A DNA stretch of 64,000 nucleotides from Rhizodiscina lignyota. Its lineage: Eukaryota; Ascomycota; Dothideomycetes; Aulographales; Rhizodiscinaceae. The translations under genes were made by a program, and so were the position numbers. The first letter of the stretch is position 1. Each line of letters opens with the position of its first letter. Shown one piece after another: positions 13,078-24,280 of the stretch. The stretch is from assembly GCA_010015805.1 (NCBI GenBank), contig ML978130.1, positions 930,001-994,000 of the forward strand. The letters are read 5' to 3'. Below the pieces are notes generated by a model. It ran no database searches. It was not told the origin of the DNA and worked only from the letters and a program-made list of their open reading frames with translations.

Positions 13078-13599
13078 TTTGATGGAACTTCAAGAAATTC
13101 CTGGTTAATTTGATGGAGCGTGAAAGTGGATGGAGAATTTGTGCTGGTTGTGAAAAGTTGTTGAAAAGCGGAGGGGCAGATAGATTAAATGGGCGGCTTG
13201 TTGAGATGTCGAGCTCCCTGATGAAGATTGAGGGAAAGGTCATTGGAGCGCGGCTGGTGGGGGGACGCGACAGGACGCGTTGCGGAGAATTGTTCTTCCG
13301 CGATGTGCGGGATTCGGATTTTACCGCAGCCACGCCGCGCCGCGTACTTCAACGTCACCGCGGGCGCTGGCTTTCCTTTCTTCGAGGACCACTGCGTCGA
13401 GAATCTGCACACATTGCTGAAGGCTCCGCGCCTATCTGCGCCAGTCGCGGACTATTCTCAATACCTCATATACCTTTTCTGCTTCTCCCATCGCTCTCTA
13501 CTCACAACCGTCGTAACTGGCGGCGACCGGAAGACACAACAACCGCACAACACCAGATCATAGGACGCGACATTTGCTTTTGAGCTACAGATCGCGAAT
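13078..13599. promoter_or_regulatory. Shared intergenic promoter region of HAT2 and XRN1
   Basis: The 522 bases between the divergent HAT2 and XRN1 start codons must hold both promoters. A GC-rich core lies around 13310-13380, and a pyrimidine-rich stretch precedes XRN1. No TATA box is evident, as is usual for housekeeping genes. Confidence 0.5.
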
Positions 13600-16500
13600 A
13601 TGGGTGTCCCAAAGTTCTTTCGATGGATGTCAGAGCGGTATCCGACCATCTCTCAGCTCATTGCGGAGAACCGGATACCGGAATTTGATTGTCTTTATGT
13701 GAGTTTGGCTACAGAGTCAGAGCGAGCAACGCTGACTCGCAACACAGCTGGATATGAATGGCATCATCCACAATTGTACACATAAGGATTCCGATTCTCC
13801 TACCTTCCGCCTGACCGAAGACAAAATGTTTATGGCCATCTTCAACTACATCGAACACCTGTTTGGCAAGATTAAGCCGAAGAAACTCTTCTTCATGGCT
13901 ATCGACGGTGTTGCTCCTCGTGCGAAGATGAATCAGCAGCGCGCGCGTCGTTTCCGAACCGCGTTAGATGCCGAGGTCGCACGAAACCAGGCGATTCGCG
14001 AAGGCGTCGAGATGCCAAAGGAAGATCCATTTGACAGTAACTGCATCACACCTGGAACAGAGTTTATGGCAAAGCTTACGAGGCACCTGAAATATTTCAT
14101 CAACAAGAAGATCTCTGAGGATACGGACTGGCAGGGCGTGGAAATCGTCCTGTCTGGCCACGAAGTTCCCGGAGAAGGTGAACACAAGATCATGGAGTAC
14201 ATTCGACAGACCAAGTCACAACCTGATTACAATCCGAACATGCGCCATTGTTTGTACGGCCTGGATGCCGATCTCATCATGTTGGGCTTGCTTAGCCACG
14301 ACCCTCATTTTTGCTTGCTGCGTGAAGAAGTCACATTTGGTCGGCAGAGCCAGAAGAAGTCCAAGGAACTGGAGCATCAGAATTTCTTCTTGCTTCATCT
14401 CTGCCTGGTGCGCGAATATCTGAAGCTTGAGTTTCAGGAGCTTGAAGAGCCTGGAGCTCTTTCTTTTCCTTTCGATATGGAACGCGTCATTGATGACTTC
14501 ATCCTCATGGCCTTCTTTGTTGGAAACGATTTTCTTCCGAACTTGCCTCACTTGCATATCAACGAAGGTGCCCTTGCGCTGATGTTTGGCGTGTACAAGA
14601 CGGTTTTGCGCAAGACGGATGGTTACATTAACGAAGGGGGCGTCATCAACTTACAGCGGCTAGCGATTTTGTTGGATGAGCTCTCGCATGTGGAATACCG
14701 ATTTTTCGAATCGGAAAACGCAGACGCGAATTGGTTCAAGGGGAAGCAGATGGAGCGCGAGGACGTCATGGAGCGTACCAAGCGCAGAGGACAGCTTGTT
14801 CTCTCATCCGATCAGAAGGCGATTTTCCGAAAGATACGCACATACGTGCAATCGCGCCCTGCGACCGGCGATGTGGAACCGTACGACCTTCCAACTTCAT
14901 TGCCAGCACGCGACCGAAAGTTCGTTGAAGAGCTGGCCGATGCACTTCATCTCCAGTGGAAGACGGCGCAAGATGAAGACGGAGAGCGTCATCTTCAACT
15001 TTCATTCCCTCCACGACTACTGGACGGCGATGACGGCGAGGAAGAATCCTCCGAAGAAGACGAAGAAGCCCAATCAGCAGTGCTCCGTGTTATTAAGCGA
15101 TATGAAAATGCCAAGGTTGTCGATATGAACGCCGAAGAAGCGCAAGCTGCTATGCAGAAGAAGTACGACGACAAGTTCTATACTTGGAAGAATTCTCATT
15201 ACCAGGAGAAGTTTGGATGGGGCATGGACAATGAAGAAGAGCTGAGGAAGCTGACGGAGAACTATGTACAGGGCTTACAATGGGTTCTGTATTACTATTA
15301 TCGTGGTGTTGCTTCTTGGCCATGGTTTTACGGTTATCACTATGCGCCCATGATTTCAGGTAAGTCTCCAAATCACCCCTCTATGGAACATACTAAATGT
15401 TACAAGACGTCAAAAAGGGATTGAATGCCGACATGAACTTTACACTGGGCCAGCCTTTCCGTCCTTACCAGCAACTTATGGGTGTCCTCCCGGACCGCAG
15501 CAAGAAGATTGTTCCCCAGTGCTACTGGGATCTCATGTCGAACCCAGACTCTCCAATTATCGATTTCTACCCCCGTGACTTCGAGTTGGATATGAACGGC
15601 AAGAAGATGGAGTGGGAAGCTGTTGTCAAGATTCCATTCATCGAGGAGAATCGTCTGCTAGCCGCAATGGCAACGAAAGAGAAGGATTTGACGGATGATG
15701 AGCGCGCGAGGAACGACTTTGGTGTCACTCTCAAGTTCATGTACCAGCCGGATCTTGACTTCATCTATCCATCCTCAATTCCTGGAGTCTTTCCTGACCT
15801 GCCACACTGTCGCTGTGTCGAGAACGTTTTCGAACTTCCCACTATGGACGGCCTTGAAGTGTACGTTGGCTTGATGGATGGGGTTCTACTGGGTGCAAAG
15901 GCTTTGGCGGGCTTCCCAAGCCTCAAGACACTCCCTTTCACTGGATCTTTGGGGTTCCATGGCGTCAATGTCTTCCAACAGGACTCGAGGAACGAGAGCA
16001 TGGTCGTCACGATATCCGACACCGAGAACACTGCTAAAGTGGCCAATGCTCAAGCCAAGCTGGGCAAGAGCATATTTGTTGGCTATCCATTTCTGCAGGA
16101 AGCCAAGGTGGTTAGGGTGTCTGACGAACTGTTCAATTACACACTGCCAAATCCTGACGCGACACAGCCCATACAGACTCCGCACAGTCCGTTTGAAATC
16201 GACCAGTGGCGAAAGAAAGCCGAACGTATCGAAAATTTCTATAGCAAACGACTGGGCGTGATCATTGGCTCTGTCGAGTCGCTTGTCCACGTCGATATGC
16301 TCAAAGGTCTCACCAAGACTGACTCCGGCGCGACCGTAAAGGAATACGCACAACTCGAGGGCGTCGAGACTGATTTCGCTACTCAGAGCATCGTTGACGA
16401 TGTGTTCAGCCAGGACCAGCGTTTTATCGAGCGGGACGCGCTTCCTCTCGATGAAGAGTTCCCAATTGGCTCGCGAGCATTCTACTTGGGCGATTTTGCC

Positions 16501-18006
16501 TATGGCCGGCCTCTGGAAGTAATTTCCCACGTTGGAGAGAAACTGGAGGTCTGGCTATCTACCCTGAAAGGTCGTGAGTCTGAGTTTGGTCGCGAAGTCG
16601 TTGCACAAGTCGAGCGTAATACTCCGTACACTCCTTCATATGCTGTGGCGAGGATGCTCAATCTCAATCCTCTCGTCTTGAGCAAGATCACCGCGTCGTT
16701 TTCCGTCAACTCCAGCTCGTTGAAGCTGAACCTCGGATTGAACCTCAAATTCGAAGCCAAGAAGATGAAGGTCTTGGGTTATTCTCGTCGCAGTGGAAGT
16801 GGCTGGGAATTCAGCGATAAGGCTATCAATCTAATCCAGCAGTATATGATCCAGTTTCCGGAGTTCATAGCCGGCATTCAGCGCATGCCAAAGGGCGACA
16901 TCTATCAAGATACCGACTTTTACCCCAAGGAAATTGCTGCTGCTAAGATGAAAGAGATTGGCCAGTGGCTTAAGAGTGTGGAGACCAAAAGCTTCCAGAA
17001 GGTGCCACTCGACGCAGCACAACTTGACTCTGACGCTGTTGCTCTCATCGAGCAAGCGGCAGATTATAATCTCACTAATGGTCCCCCTACTGAGGCTAAA
17101 CGCATCAAGGGTGTTCCTCGACACGCGTTGCTCAAACCTTCCGATGCTGAACATCGCGTTGGTGATCAACGATTCTCACTAGGAGATCGCCTTGTCTACG
17201 TTCAAGATTCTGGCCGAGTTCCTATTGGCCAGCGTGGCACTGTGATTGGTATCACGCATACTGCGCGTATCATCTGGCTCGATGTAGTTTTCGATACCAC
17301 TTTCATGGGCGGCACTTCTCTTGATCAGCGTTGCTCAGACTTTCGAGGCTCGACTGTTCCGCATAATGCTGTCCTTAACTTAACGGATTGGCAGCTCGTG
17401 GCTCTCTCACAGGCCGCGGCTGCGCATCGTGCGTCGTCAACGTCCCAGCCACTGACCCAGCAACGTGGATACGGCGCTCCTGTTGGGGTGAATGGCCAGG
17501 GCCAACTGGTTCCAGCAGACACGCCTCCACCTCTACAGGGCTCTTGGCGTGGAGCGCTCAACGGACAGAATGGTGGATATCGCGGCGGCCGTGGCCGAGG
17601 TGGCCCAGGCTACAACGGTAACGGCAACGGCACGCCACCGAATCAGCAGCAGCAACAGACCCTTTCCATGCGCGGCGGTCCCGCTCCACGTCCTGGTCGC
17701 GGCCGTGGTGGCATGCACACGCCACCCAACAACAATTACGCCAACGGCAACGGAGGCAACCGTGGAGGTCGAGGTGGTCCATTCCGTGGAGGTTCTCAGG
17801 GCCAGAATAGGAACGGTTATATTGTCACAGACAATGGCGATCCGACTGCTGGCGTGGTGAACAATAACCCGAACTTCAGGCCGCAGAATTACTCTGCTGT
17901 GCCTCCGCCTGCGAACCTTGATGCGGGTGCAAGGGGTGGAAGAGGACGTGGTAGAGGTAGAGGAGGGGAGAGGGGTCGGGCGAGAGGAATGGTGAGGGGT
18001 GCGTAG
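13600..18006 (+). CDS. XRN1: 5'-3' exoribonuclease Xrn1
   Basis: Exons 13600-13698, 13748-15359 and 15407-18006 (introns 49 and 47 nt) give 1436 residues, a normal size for fungal Xrn1. The enzyme degrades decapped mRNA in the cytoplasm. The N-terminus MGVPKFFRWMSERYP is nearly invariant in the family. Acidic metal ligands appear at Asp35 (LDMNGIIH), Asp86 (MAIDGVAPRAKMNQQRARR), and in VPGEGEHKIMEYIR, GLDADLIMLGL and FVGNDFLPNLP. The conserved WVLYYYYRGVASWPWFYGYHYAP segment spans the junction of exon 2 and exon 3. The C-terminal half carries the PAZ-, KOW- and SH3-like region of Xrn1, which Rat1/Xrn2 lacks. The last 150 residues are RGG/GRG- and Asn/Gln-rich, probably RNA-binding and condensate-prone. 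Confidence 0.96.
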
Positions 18007-18410
18007 GGCATTGAAGTGTAGCATGCTCATTTGCGGATGACGAAGGTGCTTGTAGCTTAAATAGCTTGAACTGGCAGCTTCAATAGATGAAATCGAAGAG
18101 CGGAATCTCTTCCACTCCCTCGGCAACAGGCATGAGATTTTGCGTGGATTTTGCGTGGTTGAAAAAGTGACTTGACATTGATGATATCATGCTATCGCTT
18201 CACATAGTGAATTGTCTGTTAGTGGCTATTTACTTTCTTCTGTTCCAGTTAGATACGACATGCTGCTGCCCATGATTGGACTTCTGGTACAGTCAAAACA
18301 TAGTTTCAGACCCTCCAGTGTTAAGTGTTAGATCGACAGCCTAGCAGTGCGGGCATTGATGTGCGGACACATGGAGCTGGAAGCCTTTCAAGTTCTGAGT
18401 TCACGCGTCG
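18007..18410. other. 3' flank of XRN1, no gene seen
   Basis: AT-richer untranslated or intergenic sequence between the XRN1 stop and the palindromic repeat. No gene is seen. Confidence 0.5.
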
Positions 18411-18824
18411 GCTTATCCCCTTGCGCTAGGCATTCCCGGCCTCGGTACAGAAGTACCTCTATCACAGGGGCCCTGGCACAGTTATTTATTCATTTTTCGG
18501 TGTATCTCTCCCTAGAGCTGGGTGCCCAAGCACCCGGGAGTCTAGGAACTAAAACCCGGGAATGCCAGGTCTAGCCGCAAGGGGGATAACCAAGGCGCGA
18601 GCAAGTAGATATGACAAATTCTAGCTACTCTAGTTATCCTGGTATCCCCCTTAGCGCTAGACTTGGCATTCCCGGTTTTAGTACCTAAATTCCGGGGGGT
18701 TAGGGCACCCAGCTCTGGGTGGGACTGGGTGCCAGGGGTCCCGTGATGTGGGTACCTCCGTACCGAGTCTGGGGGGTACTTCTGTACCGAGGCCGGGAAT
18801 GCCCTAGCGCTAAGGGGGATAGAG
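18411..18824. repeat. Large imperfect palindrome (foldback/MITE-like repeat)
   Basis: A 0.4-kb nearly complete inverted repeat centred near 18618. The outer arm at 18415-18458 matches the reverse complement of 18776-18822 with only about three small gaps. An inner arm at about 18511-18590 matches the reverse complement of about 18644-18716. A core motif, TATCCCCCTTAGCGCTAG followed shortly by GGCATTCCCGG, occurs four times in alternating orientation (near 18415, 18554-18587, 18644-18676, 18793-18822). No open frame of note, transposase or clear target duplication was found. It could be a non-autonomous foldback transposon or a nested insertion. It sits between two convergent 3' ends. Family unknown. 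Confidence 0.8.
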
Positions 18825-19006
18825 ATCCCAAGTTGGCCCAAATCTATGTTCACGTAACAGTCAAGTCTAGCTTAGATGCGACAGACTTCCACTGTCTCCC
18901 CTCATTCAGCATGCACGGCGACATTTTCCGCACAGCTCGCTCATTGACGAAGATTATGATTAAAAGTAGTATCCATATAAATCTATTTAAGCCCTCATTA
19001 ATTCCA

Positions 19007-22000
19007 TCAACGAGTCAAGAACCCGTCGCTGTCATACAAGCTCCTCGGAGAGTCGCTAAAGCCTTCCAATCTCACCACGCTGCTTCCTGTTGGCGGCTGC
19101 ACCACAACCTTGATATGATGGCCGGCTGGCGTGTCCACGGCCGCTCTGACACTCGATTCTTTACCGCCATCATTGACTTGGGTGACCTCGACGCTCGTAC
19201 CCCGGTTCCCCGCAGACATGCTCATGTTCAGAATCGCGCTCTTGCGCATCTCACTGGAACGTTCGGGGCGCCTCTTGCGCGCCGCATTGATAGGGCCTGC
19301 AGATATTGCTGGGCGCGGCGACATTCGGTACTGGGAGCTACTTCCGCCGGAGGATGATGTAGCACGTTCACCTTGCTGGTGTGTGTGAAATAGTCCGGGA
19401 ATGTACATCGCCGGAGATGTCGCATGAGTATTCGGGCGTGGCAGCACAGCAGGCTTCGGACAGGGACTGCTCGGACATTCAATCTCGGGGATATTCTGCT
19501 CCCAAAACCTCTCGCCATCCTCCCAGACGGTGCTGCTTCGTCTTGACTCTTCCTGCTCGACCTTTCTTATCGTGCCGTTCCATTGATTACCGCCAGAGCC
19601 CAATGTGCCACTGTCTTCTCTATCCCATGACTTCGCGATCTCGTCCGAGTGGAACCAACTGAGATCAGTATTCACTCCACATTCGGCAGTGTCATTCTTT
19701 TCCTCTCCACTGTGATCCTTGATTCCAAGCAGCTCATCCACGTCCAGCTCTTCATCTTCCGATAATCCATCTAATATTCCCAGCCCAAACCCGGCCTGAT
19801 CTACATCATCGGGGTTTGCGATGCTAGTAAAGTCCATGTAGCTGTCTCTGTACGCGGCGGCACCAGGCAGTGTAGGACTAGCGCCTCTCCCCATTCGCAA
19901 ATAATGTCGCTCGGCCCTAAAGGAATCACCAGCATCCGAGTTCATTCTCCTCAGTGTCTGAACAGTCCATCTCAATGGATTCGCCGGTTGAGCACGAGGG
20001 CCCACGAGCGTGTTCGAGCGAGAGACAGACGGCGGCATCGCCGGAGCAGAAGGCGATGGCAGTTCGGCGTCTGTAGGGGACGGTCCTTCCAGTTTACCAA
20101 GATTGAGCATAGATTTCATCTCTGTACTGTTCATTGGAAGAGAGTCCGAGCCAGCCAAGAATGAAGGTGGTCTTGAGGTCTTTGGTGAGCAGGGCGATGA
20201 TGAAGACGGTAGATGTCGCGGGCTGGCGGACCGCTGGATGTGCCATCCTTCGATAGACAGCATTGGTGGGCTGCTCGCGGGGACCTGAAGGGTGGCTTCC
20301 GGTTCTTCTGTCTGCATCTCTGGCAAAGCGTCACCGTCTGCCTCGCTGCTAGATAATGCTAGAAATGCTTTGAGGAGGTCGTCCTCGGTGGCAGATGGAG
20401 CTTTCGGTGTTTCTTCAGCCGGTGGGGTGCTCAATGCATCTTGGAACACATCCTCATCCTCCCTCTCGTTCTTTTTGGATCCCATCGACGGCGTTGAGAG
20501 CTTAATCGTGGGAGGTTGCATCTGCTCTTTCGGCACTCTGTCTTTGCACGGGCTTGGGAATGATGGGATGCTGAGCTGGGAAGACACCATGCTCAACCGG
20601 GTAGAATTGCGTTTGTACGGAGACGACCTATTTGAATTTAGACCGAACACCTCCATCGGCAAGAAATTCTCCTGGCAGAAGTTCACAAGCGAAAGCCTCG
20701 GAGATGACGATGTGAGTGATGCTCTCAGTGCAGTGAGCCCAAGACCCACGTCAGGTTGGAATGCGGATGCAGTTGGTGGCCTGGGAAGATCTCTTTTTGT
20801 AGTGAGCGGATTCGGGAGTGCGTTTGCCTGCTCAAGCATGTCATCTGAAGACTCTTCTTTGATGCCATTCATAGCAGGTGGACTGTTATTCTGACTTGCT
20901 GCGCCGAGGATTGTAGGCTGAAGTGAAATCCGTACACAATTCTGTCGTCGGTGGCCAGGGCTTCGGGCTCCAGGGCTACCCTTCAGCGCTGATGGCCGTG
21001 GTTGCCGTATCGGAGATGACTGCCAGTGAAACAACTGGCCATCGTTGCCTTGAGATGTAGAATTCCGGAGGGGAGATTGAGAGCGTTCACGTGGCGTAGG
21101 TCCTGAATTGCCAGATATATCCTGCAGAATGGAGGCTCTACGTTCGCTTGGTGAACCCTTTGCGTCGACAGAGATCCTAGACTGCCGCCGAGGTGTGTGC
21201 AGAAGCCGTACATTGCGATTGCCTATCGACGATGCTGAAGAGGCTCGACTCAGCCTTATCGTCTCAGCTGTCGCAATCTTCCCAGCCGACAGGTGATCAT
21301 GACCACTTAGAGAAGATGCAACACTGCTTGAACGTGAAAGACGCCCGCCTGTTGCACTATCGCCACTGTATCGCACTATCGAGCTCTTGATAGAACCATT
21401 CGATCCAATCGTCTGATGCCTTCGCAGGCTTGGCGATTTGCTCACTCCGCTGTGAGGACTTTTCTGTGGTCTCGGTCCAATGATGAGCGAGTTTGCCCAT
21501 TCCCGGCCGGCGCCCTCCATCAGCTTGAAGCTTCGATCTCGTTTGACAGCAGGGTTAGGACTGCGAATCAAAACAGAGCTGCCACCAGATTCTACGCTTG
21601 ATACGGACAAGCGCGCTGGGGCCGGGTTGAATGAGACCATGCTGCTGCGTTTCTCTTCGGCAGTGAGATGCACGGGCAGTGGTGGCACTGGAGCCTCTGG
21701 CGCTATGCCGACAGTTTGACTGCAGAGGCTTATTGACCGACCGCGCATTTGGGGTCTTTTCGACTTCGCAGGTTCCTCGCGGCTCATGTAGGAAGGCAGA
21801 GATGCGATAGACTTAGAGCGGCTTTCTACAAGGCGTATGGTTTCTGCTCCTCTGGGCCCTGATAGTGGTGCTGGCTTCAATGCGGGCAACGCCACGGCAG
21901 ATGAGTGTGGGCTATCCGGTCTGTGATCATCATCTGTTGGAACAGGACTAGATTCCTCATCGTGCATGTCCTGGTGATTCCTGTTGCCAAAGTAGCCGTA

Positions 22001-22591
22001 TGGATCTGGTCCTGCTGCTTCGTCTGGGTCTGGAATGAGTGGCCTTGGGGTAACCACCTGTCGGCTCGACGGGCTTTCCGAGAAAGCTTCAGTGATCGCG
22101 GATAACGTCGATTGTCGAGCTTGTCCGCGGCCATGACGGTGATGAAATCCACGCGAGAATGGCCAGGGCAGATGTTTGGCTCTCTCAGGGGTAGTTTGTT
22201 CGGCTGGTTCGCTGTAGTGAAAGGTATGATATGGTGAAAGCGGGCCGCCATAATCCGGAGTCTTGCCATAGCTCTCATGTGAGTCGAGGCTATCCCAGCC
22301 AGATTGGCAATTGCCATATGCCTGGATACAATTGTTGCGCCGCAAGACAGTTCGAGTGCGGGTTGTATTTGGATCCTGAATCTCCGCTATTGATGGTCGA
22401 CGTATGTCTGCTCCGCGGCTCTCTAGGTCGTTGATGAGGCGTTTGTGAGACTTGCGAGCTTTGACTATTAGGATCACAAGCCCGACAAGAACGGCGAGAA
22501 TAACGAGGCCGGCAACTGCGATACCGACGACGATGCCGATATTCAAATGCTGTGCCGTAGCCGCACCTGTGGAGTTAGTATCTCCCGCCAT
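19007..22591 (-). CDS. Large membrane-anchored disordered protein, function unknown
   Basis: A single uninterrupted frame of 1194 residues. Residues about 17-43 form one strong transmembrane helix (IGIVVGIAVAGLVILAVLV), followed by a basic stop-transfer segment (KARKSHKRL). The first 16 residues would be outside the cell or in a lumen, and the remaining 1150 are Ser/Pro/Arg-rich, low in hydrophobics and almost certainly disordered. They carry many proline-directed SP sites that could be phosphorylated. The plan resembles fungal surface sensors with a long cytoplasmic tail, but the ectodomain is nearly absent, so an upstream exon may be missing. No family was recognised. It converges with XRN1 across the palindromic repeat. 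Confidence 0.8.
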   Translation of the reverse strand: MAGDTNSTGAATAQHLNIGIVVGIAVAGLVILAVLVGLVILIVKARKSHKRLINDLESRGADIRRPSIAEIQDPNTTRTRTVLRRNNCIQAYGNCQSGWDSLDSHESYGKTPDYGGPLSPYHTFHYSEPAEQTTPERAKHLPWPFSRGFHHRHGRGQARQSTLSAITEAFSESPSSRQVVTPRPLIPDPDEAAGPDPYGYFGNRNHQDMHDEESSPVPTDDDHRPDSPHSSAVALPALKPAPLSGPRGAETIRLVESRSKSIASLPSYMSREEPAKSKRPQMRGRSISLCSQTVGIAPEAPVPPLPVHLTAEEKRSSMVSFNPAPARLSVSSVESGGSSVLIRSPNPAVKRDRSFKLMEGAGREWANSLIIGPRPQKSPHSGVSKSPSLRRHQTIGSNGSIKSSIVRYSGDSATGGRLSRSSSVASSLSGHDHLSAGKIATAETIRLSRASSASSIGNRNVRLLHTPRRQSRISVDAKGSPSERRASILQDISGNSGPTPRERSQSPLRNSTSQGNDGQLFHWQSSPIRQPRPSALKGSPGARSPGHRRQNCVRISLQPTILGAASQNNSPPAMNGIKEESSDDMLEQANALPNPLTTKRDLPRPPTASAFQPDVGLGLTALRASLTSSSPRLSLVNFCQENFLPMEVFGLNSNRSSPYKRNSTRLSMVSSQLSIPSFPSPCKDRVPKEQMQPPTIKLSTPSMGSKKNEREDEDVFQDALSTPPAEETPKAPSATEDDLLKAFLALSSSEADGDALPEMQTEEPEATLQVPASSPPMLSIEGWHIQRSASPRHLPSSSSPCSPKTSRPPSFLAGSDSLPMNSTEMKSMLNLGKLEGPSPTDAELPSPSAPAMPPSVSRSNTLVGPRAQPANPLRWTVQTLRRMNSDAGDSFRAERHYLRMGRGASPTLPGAAAYRDSYMDFTSIANPDDVDQAGFGLGILDGLSEDEELDVDELLGIKDHSGEEKNDTAECGVNTDLSWFHSDEIAKSWDREDSGTLGSGGNQWNGTIRKVEQEESRRSSTVWEDGERFWEQNIPEIECPSSPCPKPAVLPRPNTHATSPAMYIPGLFHTHQQGERATSSSGGSSSQYRMSPRPAISAGPINAARKRRPERSSEMRKSAILNMSMSAGNRGTSVEVTQVNDGGKESSVRAAVDTPAGHHIKVVVQPPTGSSVVRLEGFSDSPRSLYDSDGFLTR

Positions 22592-23047
22592 TTCGTGATA
22601 GCCAGTGCCGATCTAGCTGTCGATATTACTATGTATGCAATTCTAACAATGCTATCGTGGACAAGAAATGATGACTTTTGAGGCGGACTCGGGGCTTGGT
22701 ACGAAAGGCATTTATCCGCGGGTAGGTACTCGACGAGGACGTTTGTGGCGATTTCTGGGTTTGATTGGCGCTTTAGAGTTGAAACCGAAATCAATAACTA
22801 TTTCATAGTATCGCGGGAAAACCGGGGTTGTCGTGATAATACGGTCACCCGAAGGAGGTGGTCGTTCGGTCGGTCGGTCGCTAATATGAGAATGCACAGC
22901 GGATAGAGAGATCGTGAAGAAACTCATCTTGTATTTCTTTCCCATTTCAGTCCTCGGTATGTGAAAATTCAAAACAAGCGCCTGGAATGTAGAGCCTTTT
23001 GATGCCACACGATGCACAATACCATTGAAGCAAGGGGGAAGCAATCA
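22592..23047. other. Intergenic region, no gene seen
   Basis: About 450 bases between two genes on the minus strand. They should hold the promoter of the large membrane protein. A short GGTC tandem run (about 22863-22881) is present. No gene is seen. Confidence 0.45.
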
Positions 23048-24280
23048 TCATACACCAACCTCACCGACCGGGCCGACGGCACCCACAACACCTCCCATAC
23101 TACCCATACCCACAACAGATTCGTTCTGACGTAGCAGCTCTTTAACCCTGTTACTAACCGCTCCGAGCAACTTCTGTATGCTCTCTGTGAATTCAATGCC
23201 AAATCTCGCGCACACAATCTGCACATTGCCCTTCTTCTTGTAGCCGTCCGGACAGCAGACAATGACTTTGTTCTGCGCATTCCTTGCATTCAGGCCCAGT
23301 TCTAGAAGAGTAATGGGCGCTTCCGTAGTCCTGGCGAAGTAAACTGCAACAATGTCGGCGCGGTCCATCATGCTCATCTCCCACTCCACTTGCTCCCGGA
23401 AAGGTTCGAAGGAGATGTCTTCCGTCCAAGAGCTGTCCCAATCATCGCGATGTGGATTCAGAAAGGTAACAGGCTGGTGAGCGACACCTCTAGTGAGGTA
23501 TTGTCGCCAGTCAGTGTGGCCTCGCTCTATAGTACCAGAGAGAAATATCAAGGGACGTCCACCACGAAGAGCACCGGCCTCATCAGGAACTAAGTTTGGC
23601 GCAAAAATGGTATCGTATAGAGGTGGCCTCGACGGGTGGGATGTTGGGTGAGACGGAGTGGCAATGTTGGCTGTTTCGGTGGTTGTCGAAACTGGTGGAC
23701 CAGCTATGGCGGGATCAATTGCATCGTCTGAGGGGTCTACATCTGCAGGCACATCTGGCTGAGAGGGTTCATCACCAGCTGCACTAGCGTCAGTGAACGT
23801 GGAGAGATTGCTGAGTCTACGTGACTCTGCGTCGTCCGGACCAACGAGACCGAGCAGAGCTTTGTTCTTCTTCTCCCGGTCGCTGTCAGCAAGAGAGTGA
23901 TTATGCGATGTGCAGTCTCCATAGCGCTCGTAGATGACTGCTTGGACGACACCAGCCGGATCCTGGACCTCGACGACTTTCATTTGCATCTTGCATTGGT
24001 AGCCCTTCCGAATTTTGCGGTTGCGGATGCCATGGCCCTGCGTTGGGAGCTGAGGGCGGAACAGGCGACAGCGGTACCAGTGGACCGTGGCGTTGCCATC
24101 TTTCTTGATATTGGAGCGTGTCCAAAAGGTCTCGATATAAGGCCACACGGACTCATGCTGTTGACGCGTGAGCGAGTACTGCACGGCCTGGAGGTTGAAA
24201 AAATGTCGACGCCAGGCTTTGATCTGCTCAGGGTTCTCAAACGCGGTCGCAACCGCGATATCAGCGAAATGGACAACCAT
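23048..24280 (-). CDS. Zinc-finger-like module fused to nucleoside 2-deoxyribosyltransferase-like domain
   Basis: Single-exon gene of 410 residues, taking the ATG at 24280 (the frame opens at a GTG further upstream). Residues about 65-130 contain Cys71, Cys96 and a HNH motif (His126, His128) spaced like the WRKY/FLYWCH/FAR1-type zinc-binding modules found in transposon-derived proteins. Residues 145-235 are an acidic Ser/Pro linker. Residues about 243-385 match the nucleoside 2-deoxyribosyltransferase-like family: PLIFLSGTIERG, FLNPHRDDWD, FREQVEWEMSMMDRADIV and ITLLELGL, with Glu327 as the likely catalytic glutamate. Related enzymes cleave N-glycosidic bonds of nucleosides, and the fold is close to NAD-cleaving TIR domains. 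The tail is Gly/Val-rich. It is divergent from the NLR gene, 546 bases away. The substrate is unknown. Confidence 0.82.
   Translation of the reverse strand: MVVHFADIAVATAFENPEQIKAWRRHFFNLQAVQYSLTRQQHESVWPYIETFWTRSNIKKDGNATVHWYRCRLFRPQLPTQGHGIRNRKIRKGYQCKMQMKVVEVQDPAGVVQAVIYERYGDCTSHNHSLADSDREKKNKALLGLVGPDDAESRRLSNLSTFTDASAAGDEPSQPDVPADVDPSDDAIDPAIAGPPVSTTTETANIATPSHPTSHPSRPPLYDTIFAPNLVPDEAGALRGGRPLIFLSGTIERGHTDWRQYLTRGVAHQPVTFLNPHRDDWDSSWTEDISFEPFREQVEWEMSMMDRADIVAVYFARTTEAPITLLELGLNARNAQNKVIVCCPDGYKKKGNVQIVCARFGIEFTESIQKLLGAVSNRVKELLRQNESVVGMGSMGGVVGAVGPVGEVGV

Noticed and set aside
15886-16530. A 214-codon minus-strand frame inside XRN1
   Set aside because: Antisense shadow of a GC-biased coding exon; no domain, and XRN1 on the other strand is certain.
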